A DNA stretch of 64,000 nucleotides from Duganella levis (lineage in GTDB: Bacteria > Pseudomonadota > Gammaproteobacteria > Burkholderiales > Burkholderiaceae_D). A program made the translations under genes and the position numbers. The first letter of the stretch is position 1. Each line of letters opens with the position of its first letter. The stretch lies in contig NZ_WWCT01000003.1 in assembly GCF_009857605.1 (NCBI RefSeq), positions 267,634 through 331,633 of the forward strand, written 5' to 3'. Of this stretch, positions 35,983 through 43,620 are shown piece by piece. The notes below the pieces were generated by a model. That model did not search any database. It was not told the DNA's origin and worked only from the letters and a program-made list of their open reading frames with translations.

Positions 35983-36019
35983 GGCTCCGGGTGTCATCGC
36001 CCCCCGATCTCCCGGAGCC
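35983..36019 (+). terminator. Strong hairpin between the CzcE-like and porin genes
   Basis: GGCTCCGGG and CCCGGAGCC make a perfect 9-bp GC-rich stem with a 19-base loop, starting 13 bp after the CzcE-like stop. No T-run follows, so it is not a textbook intrinsic terminator. It may stabilise the 3' end of the upstream message or attenuate read-through into the porin gene. Confidence 0.45.
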
Positions 36020-36071
36020 TGATCAGTCCTGCGGCGCATTCGCGCCGTGACACCTCCCAAAAGGCAATACC

Positions 36072-37148
36072 ATGAATAAAACCTGGTTGGCTACGGCCGT
36101 CCTGTGCGGCGTCGTCTTCAACGCCAGCGCGCAGTCAAATGTCACCATCTACGGCATTGTGGATGCCGGCCTGGTGGCCGAACGCGGCGGCGCGGCCGGC
36201 AATGTCAGCAAAGTCACCAGCGGGGTCGGCTCCGTCTCGCGCCTGGGATTTCGTGGCGTCGAAGATCTGGGCGGCGGTCTGCAAGCACTGTTCATTCTGG
36301 AATCCGGCTTTAAAGTCGATACCGGCGAATCGGACGTCGCCAACGCCTTCGGCAACCGCCAGGCACTGGTGGGCCTGAACAGCCGGTCGCTGGGCATGCT
36401 AACGTTTGGCCGGCAGAAGAATCCGCTGTACAAGGCCCTGGGTGAAGTCGGCGATCCGTTTGGCCTGGGCTACGCCGGCACCTCCAAAAACCTGTTCCCA
36501 CTGGTCGGCCCCAACACGCGCACCAGCAATACCGTGGCGTATGCGACACCGTCCTATGAAGGCTTGTCAGGCGAAGTCACCTACAGCATGGGCGAACAGG
36601 CCGGCAGCCAGTCCGCCGGACGCCAGTACGCCGCAGCGCTGGCCTATAGCAACGGCAACCTGAATACGCGGCTGGTCTACAACAGCCGCAACAGCGATAG
36701 CGTGACACCGGATGCGCCGCTGGTATCGCATGACCTGGGACACAACCTGCTGTTCGTGGCGAACTACAACTTCCATGTGCTGAAAGCGTTCTTTTCCTAC
36801 AGCCAGGACAAGGGCTACAACAGCGCCGTGCTGCCGTCAGCCAACGCCTACGGCACCGCGCCCAAGGCCAGCACCGACAGTACAGATCTGCTGATCGGCG
36901 CCACCGTGCCGATCGGCGCGCGCGGCACCATCATGACCTCCTACCTGCACAAGAACGACAAGCAATGGGACCAGGACGCCAGCCAGTTCGGCATCGGCTA
37001 TTCCTACGCCTGGACCAAACGCACCAGCACCTATGTCGCCTACGCCAAAATCAACAACAAGAACGGCGCCGGCTACACGGTCGGCAGCAACGGTGATCCC
37101 GGCAGCGGCAACGCCGCTTTCGACCTGGGCATACGCCACTCGTTCTGA
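36072..37148 (+). CDS. Gram-negative porin (Burkholderiales type)
   Basis: A 358-residue outer-membrane trimeric porin of the OmpC-like betaproteobacterial family. It has a signal peptide (WLATAVLCGVVFNASAQS), the family start NVTIYGIVDAGL, SRLGFRGVEDLGGGLQALFI, the loop-3 region GRQKNPLYKALGEVGDP and the C-terminal phenylalanine (GIRHSF) required for barrel insertion. It forms a general diffusion channel for small hydrophilic solutes. AAAAGGC precedes the start. Its partner genes give no clue to specificity. Confidence 0.94.
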   Translation: MNKTWLATAVLCGVVFNASAQSNVTIYGIVDAGLVAERGGAAGNVSKVTSGVGSVSRLGFRGVEDLGGGLQALFILESGFKVDTGESDVANAFGNRQALVGLNSRSLGMLTFGRQKNPLYKALGEVGDPFGLGYAGTSKNLFPLVGPNTRTSNTVAYATPSYEGLSGEVTYSMGEQAGSQSAGRQYAAALAYSNGNLNTRLVYNSRNSDSVTPDAPLVSHDLGHNLLFVANYNFHVLKAFFSYSQDKGYNSAVLPSANAYGTAPKASTDSTDLLIGATVPIGARGTIMTSYLHKNDKQWDQDASQFGIGYSYAWTKRTSTYVAYAKINNKNGAGYTVGSNGDPGSGNAAFDLGIRHSF

Positions 37149-37169
37149 TGCATCGGCGGGCGGCCCGGC

Positions 37170-38129
37170 TTACGACAGGTAGATATGATCGTTGCGTGAG
37201 CGCGCCTGCTGCACGAATACTTTCGGCGGCTGGCCGAAGGCGCGCAGGAAGGCGCGGCGCAGGCGTTCCTCGTCGCCAAAGCCGGTCATGTCGGCGATGC
37301 GGCCGATTGACGAATGGCCCTGGTCGATCAGCGCCTGCGCCGCTTCCACCCGCAGCTTCTCGATCGCCTTGGCCGGCGCCATACCGGTCTGCGACTGGAA
37401 TACGCGGCTGAAGTGGCGCGGACTCCAGTGCACCTGCGAAGCCAGGTCTTCCACGCTCAAGTCGCGGTGCAGGTTGTCGCGCGCGTACAGCAGCGCTTCC
37501 TTGACGCGGTCCGAACTCGGCTCGATCTCGGCCAGCGCGGAAAATTGCGACTGGCCGCCGCTGCGCCGGTGATATACCACCATCGCCCGCGCCACCTTGC
37601 GGGAAATCTCAACGCCCAGGTCTTCTTCCACCATGGCCAGCGCCATGTCAATGCAAGCGGTGACGCCGGCCGACGACCAGATCGATCCTTCGCGGACGAA
37701 GATCTTGTCTTCGTCGACCGTCAGCGCCGGATGCAGCTCTTGCAGCTTGCGGCCGAACGCCCAGTGGGTGGTGACCCGCTTGCCGTCCATCAGGCCGGTG
37801 CGTGCGAGGACGAAGGCGCCGGTGCAGATGCTGGCGATGCGGCGCGTGACGCCGGCGCTGGCCATCAATGCCGCTTCCAGTTCCGGCTGCGGCCCCGGCG
37901 TGCCGATGGCGCCGGCGACCAGCAGCGTGTCGTAGCCGCCCCAGCCAAGCGGCAGGCTGTCCAGCGCCACGCCGCTGGAGCTTTTCACCGGCCCGCCTGC
38001 CAGCGACAAGGTGGACAGTTCATACAGCGGCTGCGGCAGCAAGGTGTTGGCGAACTCGAAGACCGTCAGCGCCGCCATGTCCAACGCCTGAAATTGGGGA
38101 AAGATCACCAGGCCGATGCGCTTGCTCAT
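37170..38129 (-). CDS. GlxA-type regulator: DJ-1/PfpI domain fused to AraC helix-turn-helix
   Basis: A 319-residue regulator. Residues 1-180 form a DJ-1/PfpI amidase-like domain (GLVIFPQFQALDMAALTVFE; nucleophile-elbow SICTGAFVLARTGLMDGKRV; THWAFG). Residues about 215-310 form an AraC DNA-binding domain (LSVEDLASQVHWSPRHFSRV, IGRIADMTGFGDEERLRRAF, GQPPKVF). GlxA-like proteins often respond to nitrogenous ligands. It is divergent from the SDR-MFS pair across 150 bp and probably controls it. Confidence 0.92.
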   Translation of the reverse strand: MSKRIGLVIFPQFQALDMAALTVFEFANTLLPQPLYELSTLSLAGGPVKSSSGVALDSLPLGWGGYDTLLVAGAIGTPGPQPELEAALMASAGVTRRIASICTGAFVLARTGLMDGKRVTTHWAFGRKLQELHPALTVDEDKIFVREGSIWSSAGVTACIDMALAMVEEDLGVEISRKVARAMVVYHRRSGGQSQFSALAEIEPSSDRVKEALLYARDNLHRDLSVEDLASQVHWSPRHFSRVFQSQTGMAPAKAIEKLRVEAAQALIDQGHSSIGRIADMTGFGDEERLRRAFLRAFGQPPKVFVQQARSRNDHIYLS

Positions 38130-38283
38130 GGTCGCGTCCTTTTTTTATCGAAAAACGTATTTTATGCCTTTTTCCAGCATTTCGCGCAATTTGAAGATGG
38201 CCTGAATTGCGTGTTTAATGTCCCAGCAGACGTTGAATGACGGCGCAGAATGGCTCTCATCAACTCACTTGAAAGGCAATATC

Positions 38284-39048
38284 ATGAAAACCAGCGGCAA
38301 TACGATCTTCATCACCGGCGGCGGCTCTGGCATCGGTCGCGGCATCGCCGAAGCATTCCACAAACTGGGCAACCAGGTCATCATCAGCGGCCGCCGCAAG
38401 GCACTGCTGGACGAGGTCACCAAGGCCAATCCCGGCATGCACAGCGTCGAGCTGGACATCCAGAATCCGCAGCAGATCAAAACCGTGGCGGCACAGCTGG
38501 TCAAGGACTTCCCGAAACTGAACGTGCTGTTCAACAACGCCGGCATCATGCCGTTTGACGACGCCGCCGGCGCCATCGACGACGACACCGCCGTCGCCAC
38601 CATCACCACCAACCTGCTGGGGCCGGTACGCATGACGTCGGCGCTGCTGCCGCACCTGAAACAGCAGCAGGACGCAGTGGTGATCCACAATTCGTCGGTA
38701 CTGGCCTTCGTGCCGCTGGCCAGCACCGCCGTGTATTCGGCCACCAAGGCGGCGATTCACTCATACGCGCTGTCGCAACGCTTCGCCTTGCAGGGTAGCG
38801 GCGTGCGCGTGGTGGAAATCGCCCCGCCATGGGTCGATACCGACCTGATCTATAAAGGCGGCGACCCGCGCGCCATGCCGCTGCCGGCGTTCGTGGCCGA
38901 TACCATGCAGGGTCTGGCGCAAGGCCGCGATGAAGTCTATATCGACGGCATCCAGGCGCTGCGCGACAACCCCGGCTCCGGCGAGCACGGCTTTGTGCAG
39001 GGCTTCAACCAGGAGATGAAGGACAACCCGATCCCGGTGGGCCACTAA
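38284..39048 (+). CDS. Short-chain dehydrogenase/reductase (DltE-like)
   Basis: A 254-residue SDR with cofactor motif IFITGGGSGIGRGIAEAF, an Arg pair after strand 2 (SGRRKALLD) suggesting NADP(H), NNAGIMP, catalytic Ser in VIHNSSVLAF and YSATKAAIHSYALSQR. ATG 38284, with AAAGG upstream, gives the normal family start; the open frame begins earlier. Three bases separate it from the MFS transporter gene, so the two form an operon under the divergent GlxA-like regulator. The substrate is not known. Confidence 0.9.
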   Translation: MKTSGNTIFITGGGSGIGRGIAEAFHKLGNQVIISGRRKALLDEVTKANPGMHSVELDIQNPQQIKTVAAQLVKDFPKLNVLFNNAGIMPFDDAAGAIDDDTAVATITTNLLGPVRMTSALLPHLKQQQDAVVIHNSSVLAFVPLASTAVYSATKAAIHSYALSQRFALQGSGVRVVEIAPPWVDTDLIYKGGDPRAMPLPAFVADTMQGLAQGRDEVYIDGIQALRDNPGSGEHGFVQGFNQEMKDNPIPVGH

Positions 39049-39051
39049 GCC

Positions 39052-40239
39052 ATGGACGCCATTGCCCGCCCTGCCACACTGGCACTGCGCTCGCTGAGCC
39101 TGGCTTACTTCGTGCAGGCCACCGGCGCGCTGTCGGTGGTCGGCAGCCTGGCGGCGATTGCCGCCGAATGGGGACTCAGCGACGCTCAGACCGCGCTGCT
39201 GATCACCGTGTTCGGCGTCACCTTCGCGCTGGCGGCGCCGCTGTTGCAGGTGGCGTTCGGCCATCTGCCGCGGCGCCGCCAGGTGCTGATCGGGCTGGCG
39301 GTGTTCAGCAGCGCGGCGCTGGCTTTCGCGCTGGCACCGGACTACCGCGCGCTGCTGGCGGCGCGGGTGGTGATGGGGCTGGGGGCGGCGCTGATCGGCC
39401 CGGTGCTGGGCGCGTTGGCGGCCGGTCTGGTCGAACCCAAACAACAGGGCAGCGCGATCGCCATGCTGCTGCTGGGCCTGAGCATGGCCGGGCTGGTGGG
39501 CATGCCGCTGTCGGCCTGGATGGCGCAAGCCTGGGGCGCGCGGCCGCTGTTCGTGGCGGTCGCCGTCGCCGGTCTGCTGACCGCCGTGCTGATCCGCGTG
39601 GCGGTGCCGGCACAGGCCGGCGGCCAGGCGATTTCGCTGACCACGCTGATGCGGGTGCTGACCGATCCGGTGCTGTTGCCGGCCTACCTGGTGGTGTTCT
39701 TCATCGCCGCCGGCGCCTATACCACCTATGCGTTTATCGCGCCGATCATCCGCGATGTGTTCCACGGCAGCGCTCATACGGTCTCGGCCGGCATGGCGGT
39801 GCTGGGCGTGGCCGGTGTGCTGGGCAATCTGTTCGTGGTGCGGGCGGCCCGCCGCTACAGCGCCGACGCCATGCTGTTGGCCGGCATGGGCCTGCTGGCG
39901 CTGGACCTGGTGCTGCTGTTGCTGGCGCCGCCGACGCTGGCCCTGTTGTTCGGCGTGCTGCTGTTGTGGGCCTTCGCCACCGACATCGTCTGGCCGTCGC
40001 AGCAGCGACGCATCGTCGAATTGTCGGCCGAGCTGCGCGGCGTAGCACTGGCGGTGACGGCGTCGTTTGTGTTTGCCGGCATCGCCTTCGGTTCGGCACT
40101 GGCCGGCCTGCTGTATGCGCGCTATGGCTACCACGCCAACCTGCTCGGTTCGCTCGGCCTGTTGCTGCTTGCAGCGGCCTTTCTGGCGCTATCGGCACGG
40201 CGCGCGCAGGTTTCCGGTTTGCCGCACGGTGCGGATTAG
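39052..40239 (+). CDS. MFS transporter
   Basis: A 395-residue inner-membrane transporter of the drug:H+ antiporter (DHA1) type with about 12 hydrophobic segments. Motif A-like GHLPRRRQVLIGLAVFSSAA follows segment 2, and a motif C-like GLGAALIGPVLGALAAG is in segment 5. It is directly after the SDR gene. AraJ-like or sugar-efflux MFS proteins are the nearest type. The substrate is unknown. Confidence 0.87.
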   Translation: MDAIARPATLALRSLSLAYFVQATGALSVVGSLAAIAAEWGLSDAQTALLITVFGVTFALAAPLLQVAFGHLPRRRQVLIGLAVFSSAALAFALAPDYRALLAARVVMGLGAALIGPVLGALAAGLVEPKQQGSAIAMLLLGLSMAGLVGMPLSAWMAQAWGARPLFVAVAVAGLLTAVLIRVAVPAQAGGQAISLTTLMRVLTDPVLLPAYLVVFFIAAGAYTTYAFIAPIIRDVFHGSAHTVSAGMAVLGVAGVLGNLFVVRAARRYSADAMLLAGMGLLALDLVLLLLAPPTLALLFGVLLLWAFATDIVWPSQQRRIVELSAELRGVALAVTASFVFAGIAFGSALAGLLYARYGYHANLLGSLGLLLLAAAFLALSARRAQVSGLPHGAD

Positions 40240-40270
40240 CGGCCGGCGTCACGCGCTTCAGCAGCGCACC

Positions 40271-40801
40271 TCACAAGCCATCGGTGACGTCGTGACACCA
40301 GCGATGGCCCATCGCCATGCGATGACAGTGGTAGCCGGCGCCGTATAGCGTCCTCATTTCCTGCGGCGTTGGATCGAGGATGGCGCCGTCCGGCAGTTGT
40401 GGCGGCTCGGGTTCCAGCCGGGCTTGCAGATGCTGGTAGCGCACCGGTGCGCGGGCGTCGCCCGCCACTTCCGCTACTTTGTACCACTGCAACGCCTCGC
40501 GCTGCGCATCCGGCGATTGGGTTTGCAAGTAGTCGGCCAAGGCCAGCGACGCGTCGGCGTAATTTGCACCGGCCGCGCGTTGCAGCCACGCCTGACCGGC
40601 CTGCTCATTCGCCTTGCCATGCAAGCCATACAGCAGGCAGATTCCTTTACCGTACTGGTCAGCCGGCTGGCGCGGTGCGGCGGTCTTGCGCAGCGAAGCA
40701 CAACGCGGCGCCGCGGTCTGTTGCCGCTCGCGGATGCTGAAATTCACCTCCAGATCGGCGGTGCCCATGGCCAGCAGTACCAGCATGCTTGTGATACCCA
40801 T
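40271..40801 (-). CDS. Sel1-repeat-like protein at the end of the metal ABC operon
   Basis: A 176-residue protein with an N-terminal hydrophobic stretch (MGITSMLVLLAMGTA) and Sel1/TPR-like helical repeats (GKGICLLYGLHGKANEQAGQ, AWLQRAAGANYADASLALAD, ALQWYKVAEVAGDARAPVRY). The C-terminus contains YHCHRMAMGHRWCH, a cluster of Cys and His that could bind metal. ATG 40801 is preceded by AGGAG. It lies 20 bp downstream of the DUF3299 gene on the same strand. No specific function is recognised. Confidence 0.7.
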   Translation of the reverse strand: MGITSMLVLLAMGTADLEVNFSIRERQQTAAPRCASLRKTAAPRQPADQYGKGICLLYGLHGKANEQAGQAWLQRAAGANYADASLALADYLQTQSPDAQREALQWYKVAEVAGDARAPVRYQHLQARLEPEPPQLPDGAILDPTPQEMRTLYGAGYHCHRMAMGHRWCHDVTDGL

Positions 40802-40820
40802 CAAAAGCTCCTGTTCAACG

Positions 40821-41290
40821 CTACGGCGTCACTACATTGGCGGCGTCCAGCCGGTAGTACAGCCCCATCGGATCGTCCTTCAGCACATTCATGGTGCCGG
40901 TGATGACGATCGGCTGATAGGTGAACTTGACCGGCGCCGCCGCCTTGATCTCCACCACGCCTTCCGGACCGGCCGGCAGGCAGTAGGCGCAGCTTGGCGT
41001 GGTGATCGTCAGCAGGAAGTGCTTTTGCTTTTCACCCGGCTCCAGGGGCATCATGAAGCCTTGCAGCCGGACTGGGTGCTATCGAGCGCCAGCACGGCGT
41101 CGGGATACTTGGGCAGCAGGCGGCCGCCCTTGGCTTTCACCGACGTTACCTTGGACAACGCGCTCCACGGCGTGACGCCGGGAATGTCCGCCAACGGCGG
41201 CGACATCGATGGTGGATGCATGGCCGGCACGGCGGCCAACGCGCTGCCCGCATACAGGCTGGCTGCGGTCAGGAATGCAACGATACGCAT
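40821..41290 (-). pseudogene. DUF3299 exported protein gene, split by a one-base frameshift
   Basis: From ATG 41290 (AAAGGA upstream) the frame encodes a signal peptide (AFLTAASLYAGSALAAVPAM) and the front of a DUF3299 domain (TPWSALSKVTSVKAKGG, LALDSTQ), then ends at 41051. The neighbouring frame continues the same domain without a break: VRLQGFMMPLEPGEKQKHFL, SCAYCLPAGPEG, ending YYRLDAANV at 40821. Joining them at 41072-41074 by restoring one base gives one protein of about 156 residues. It could be a true frameshift mutation or a sequencing error. Such proteins accompany zinc-deficiency ABC systems in other bacteria (Pseudomonas PA4066 type). Confidence 0.75.
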
Positions 41291-41307
41291 GGTGTGTCCT
41301 TTCAAAA

Positions 41308-42510
41308 TCAGCGCGCAAGGGTTTGCGCAATATCGGTGCGGTAGGCGCGCACCGCCGGAATCACCGAGGCCAACAGGCCCACGGCCAAGGTCACCAGCAA
41401 CAGCCATACTTCGGAGGGATCGATGGTCCACGGCGCCAGCGACAGATTCTGGTCGGCCGCCAGCATGCGGCTCAGGATGGCGATGCCGACGTGACCCAGC
41501 ACCCAGCCGAGCGCCGCGCCGCCCATCGCCAGCAGCAGCCCCTGCGCCAGCATCTGCCGGAATAGCTTGCCCGGCGGCGCACCCAGCGTGCGCAGGATCG
41601 CCAGGTCGGTGCGGCGTTCCTCCAGCGCGTTGTACAGCGCGACAAACATCGACAGCGCCGCCACCAGCAATACGCCGGCAGCAATCGCGCGCAGCACCTC
41701 GGCCCCAGCGCCGACGATGCGGAACAGCTTGGCCGCCTCCAGCGCCGGCTGCGCCGCCTGCAAGCGCGCCTGCTGATTGACCCAGCGCGGCAGGCTGACC
41801 ACGGCCAGCGGCGACGCGTAGCTCACCAGCAGCGCGGTCAATTCGCGGTCGGCGTCGTTGTGCACAGCCGGCGCTTCGTCCGGATCGGTTTCATGCACGC
41901 GCCACACCGACGCCACCGATGTCAGCACCAGCCGGTCCAGCACCGTGCCGGTCGGCTTGAGGATGCCGACCACCTTGTACGGCGCATGCTTGTGTTCCTC
42001 GCCGCCCATGGCCAGACCGTGCGAACCGGCGAACGACGCGCCGACCACGGCGCCGGCAGCGCTGGCCGCCTGCGCGCCGAACACGGCTTCCATCGGCTGC
42101 GCGTACAACTGCCCTTGCGCCAGTTGGCCGCCGTAATGGTCGATGTAGTCATGGCTGGTGCCGACGATGCGAAAGCCCTGGAAACTGTCGCCCAGTGCCA
42201 GCGGGATCACTTGCAGCACCATGGGATTGGCCTGCAACTCGGCTTGCGCGCTGAGCGGAATATTCCCGGTCGGGATATCGATATGGAAGATCGACGACAT
42301 GATCAGCTGCAGTGGCGAGCCTTTGGCGCCGACCACCAGATCGATGCCGTCGGCGTCGCGGGTGGCGGTGTCCTCCAGCTGGCTGGCGGCCGACAGCACA
42401 AAGGTCATCATGCCGATGCCGATCGCCATCAGCAGCAGATTGAGCATGGTAGACAGCGGCTTGTGGCGCAAGGCCTTGAGCGCCAGTGTGACGGCGTTGA
42501 TCTGGTTCAT
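41308..42510 (-). CDS. ABC transporter permease, FtsX/MacB-like
   Basis: A 400-residue inner-membrane protein: one N-terminal membrane segment (LLLMAIGIGMMTFVLSAASQ), a large periplasmic domain (about residues 45-270; DLVVGAKGSPLQLIMSSIFH) and three C-terminal segments of FtsX type (IAAGVLLVAALSMFVALYNA, LLAMGGAALGWVLGHVGIAI, VWLLLVTLAVGLLASVIPAV). LRTLGAPPGKLFRQML is the coupling segment. ATG 42510 overlaps the ATPase stop (ATGA). Together with the DUF3299 and small His-rich genes it matches the layout of the zinc-starvation ABC operon of pseudomonads. Confidence 0.88.
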   Translation of the reverse strand: MNQINAVTLALKALRHKPLSTMLNLLLMAIGIGMMTFVLSAASQLEDTATRDADGIDLVVGAKGSPLQLIMSSIFHIDIPTGNIPLSAQAELQANPMVLQVIPLALGDSFQGFRIVGTSHDYIDHYGGQLAQGQLYAQPMEAVFGAQAASAAGAVVGASFAGSHGLAMGGEEHKHAPYKVVGILKPTGTVLDRLVLTSVASVWRVHETDPDEAPAVHNDADRELTALLVSYASPLAVVSLPRWVNQQARLQAAQPALEAAKLFRIVGAGAEVLRAIAAGVLLVAALSMFVALYNALEERRTDLAILRTLGAPPGKLFRQMLAQGLLLAMGGAALGWVLGHVGIAILSRMLAADQNLSLAPWTIDPSEVWLLLVTLAVGLLASVIPAVRAYRTDIAQTLAR

Positions 42511-43160
42511 GCGGCCGCCATCAGCGCTTCGAGGCGCAACACCTGTGCAGCCGGCAGGGCCGCGACCACGCGCGCGTCGTGAGTGGCGATGATCAGCGAC
42601 GAGCGTTCGGTCAGCGCCAGTGTGGTCAGCAAGGAGATCGCTATTGAGCAGGCGTGATCATCGAGGTTGGCGGTCGGTTCATCGGCCAGCAGCAGGCGCG
42701 GACTGCTGTAGGCGGCCCTGGCCAGCGCCACCCGCTGCCGCTGGCCCTGGCTCAGTTCCGCCGGCTTGCGGTGGACGTGGGCGGCGATGCCGAGAATGCT
42801 GAGTAATGCATCGGCGCGCTCGATGTGTGGCTTGGCGCCGCTGGCATAGGCGGATAGCAGGATGTTTTCGCGCGCCGTCATGCTCGGAATCAGCGCCAGT
42901 TGCTGCGGCACAAAGCCGATGGTGGCGCCGCGCCAGGCATCGGTCTCGCGCGGGCTCAGTGTGGACAGGTCGGTGCCTGCCACCTTCAATGTGCCCGACT
43001 GCATGCGCAAGATGCCGGCGATCAGATTCAGCAAGGTGGATTTGCCGGAGCCGGAATGGCCCAGCAAGATCGCGTGTTGTCCCGGCGACAGGCGGAACTG
43101 GTCCACCTCAAGTGCGGCCCCGCCGTCATAGGCGTAGGTCAGTTGAGAAATCTCTAGCAC
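42507..43160 (-). CDS. ABC transporter ATP-binding protein, LolD/MacB-like
   Basis: A 217-residue ATPase with Walker A GHSGSGKST, Q-loop FVPQQLALIPSMTARENI, signature LSQGQRQRVALARA, Walker B LLLADEP and the switch His in IIATHD. The start is GTG 43160 with GAGAGGA upstream. It energises the FtsX-type permease encoded next. FtsX-type systems extract or move lipoproteins or small molecules rather than import through a channel, so 'metal importer' should not be assumed. Confidence 0.9.
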   Translation of the reverse strand: MLEISQLTYAYDGGAALEVDQFRLSPGQHAILLGHSGSGKSTLLNLIAGILRMQSGTLKVAGTDLSTLSPRETDAWRGATIGFVPQQLALIPSMTARENILLSAYASGAKPHIERADALLSILGIAAHVHRKPAELSQGQRQRVALARAAYSSPRLLLADEPTANLDDHACSIAISLLTTLALTERSSLIIATHDARVVAALPAAQVLRLEALMAAA

Positions 43161-43213
43161 GGTAATCCTCTCTCAGATGTGCAGGCGAGCGAAGGCCCGC
43201 CATGGGCGCGGTA

Positions 43214-43549
43214 TCAGGCGAAGAGAGGTATTGCGGGCGGCGCTTGGGCGTAGGGAATCAGGAAGCGGCGCGGCGCTTGCGGTGCGTCGGCGGCAGTGCT
43301 GGTGAGATGGTAGATATAGTGACCCGCAGTCGCCGGCTGCAACGCCACGGCCAACTGCGGCAAGTCGGACGGCAGATCGCTGACGATGACGCAGCTGGCG
43401 CAATCGTCGGCCTGCTGCGCGAGGTCGTGGTGGTGCCGCGTGCTGGCGACCAGTTGCCACGACAGCAGCAACATCAACAGCCAAAGCACTACCCGGACCG
43501 CCGGCAGGCGGACCAGGTTGGTGCTAGGTTTTGCAAGATGTAGTGGCAT
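43214..43549 (-). CDS. DUF2946-like small membrane-anchored protein with His/Cys cluster
   Basis: A 111-residue protein with one N-terminal hydrophobic segment (LPAVRVVLWLLMLLLSWQLV) followed by RHHHDLAQQADDCASCVIV, a His3 plus CxxC arrangement typical of the DUF2946 group and suited to metal binding. It is the first gene of the ABC operon and lies 28 bp downstream of a conserved palindrome. The ribosome binding site is weak. The family has no assigned biochemical role. A periplasmic metal-handling partner for the ABC system is an inference. Confidence 0.75.
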   Translation of the reverse strand: MPLHLAKPSTNLVRLPAVRVVLWLLMLLLSWQLVASTRHHHDLAQQADDCASCVIVSDLPSDLPQLAVALQPATAGHYIYHLTSTAADAPQAPRRFLIPYAQAPPAIPLFA

Positions 43550-43576
43550 GCCAGATCAGGTATTCGGCGTCAATAT

Positions 43577-43599
43577 TTAATGCAATTATATTGCATTAA
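43577..43599 (-). promoter_or_regulatory. Zur/Fur-family-like operator, copy 1 (ABC operon promoter)
   Basis: A perfect inverted repeat TTAATGCAA-N5-TTGCATTAA (10-3-10 when the centre is counted). On the minus strand its centre contains TATAAT, so it covers a probable -10 element of the DUF2946/ABC operon and would repress when bound. A second copy with one mismatch lies at 47598-47620. The T-G-C-A-A-N5-T-T-G-C-A core resembles boxes of Fur-family metal regulators such as Nur or Zur. The protein that binds is not in the window. Confidence 0.72.
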
Positions 43600-43620
43600 T
43601 CATCTGAGGGCCGAATTAAT

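Noticed and set aside
35983..36019. Classical Rho-independent terminator
   Set aside because: The stem is strong but no T-run follows, so only a hairpin is claimed.
41051..41431. A separate 126-codon gene upstream of the DUF3299 fragment
   Set aside because: Only the part from ATG 41290 is real; it is the first half of the frameshifted DUF3299 gene.
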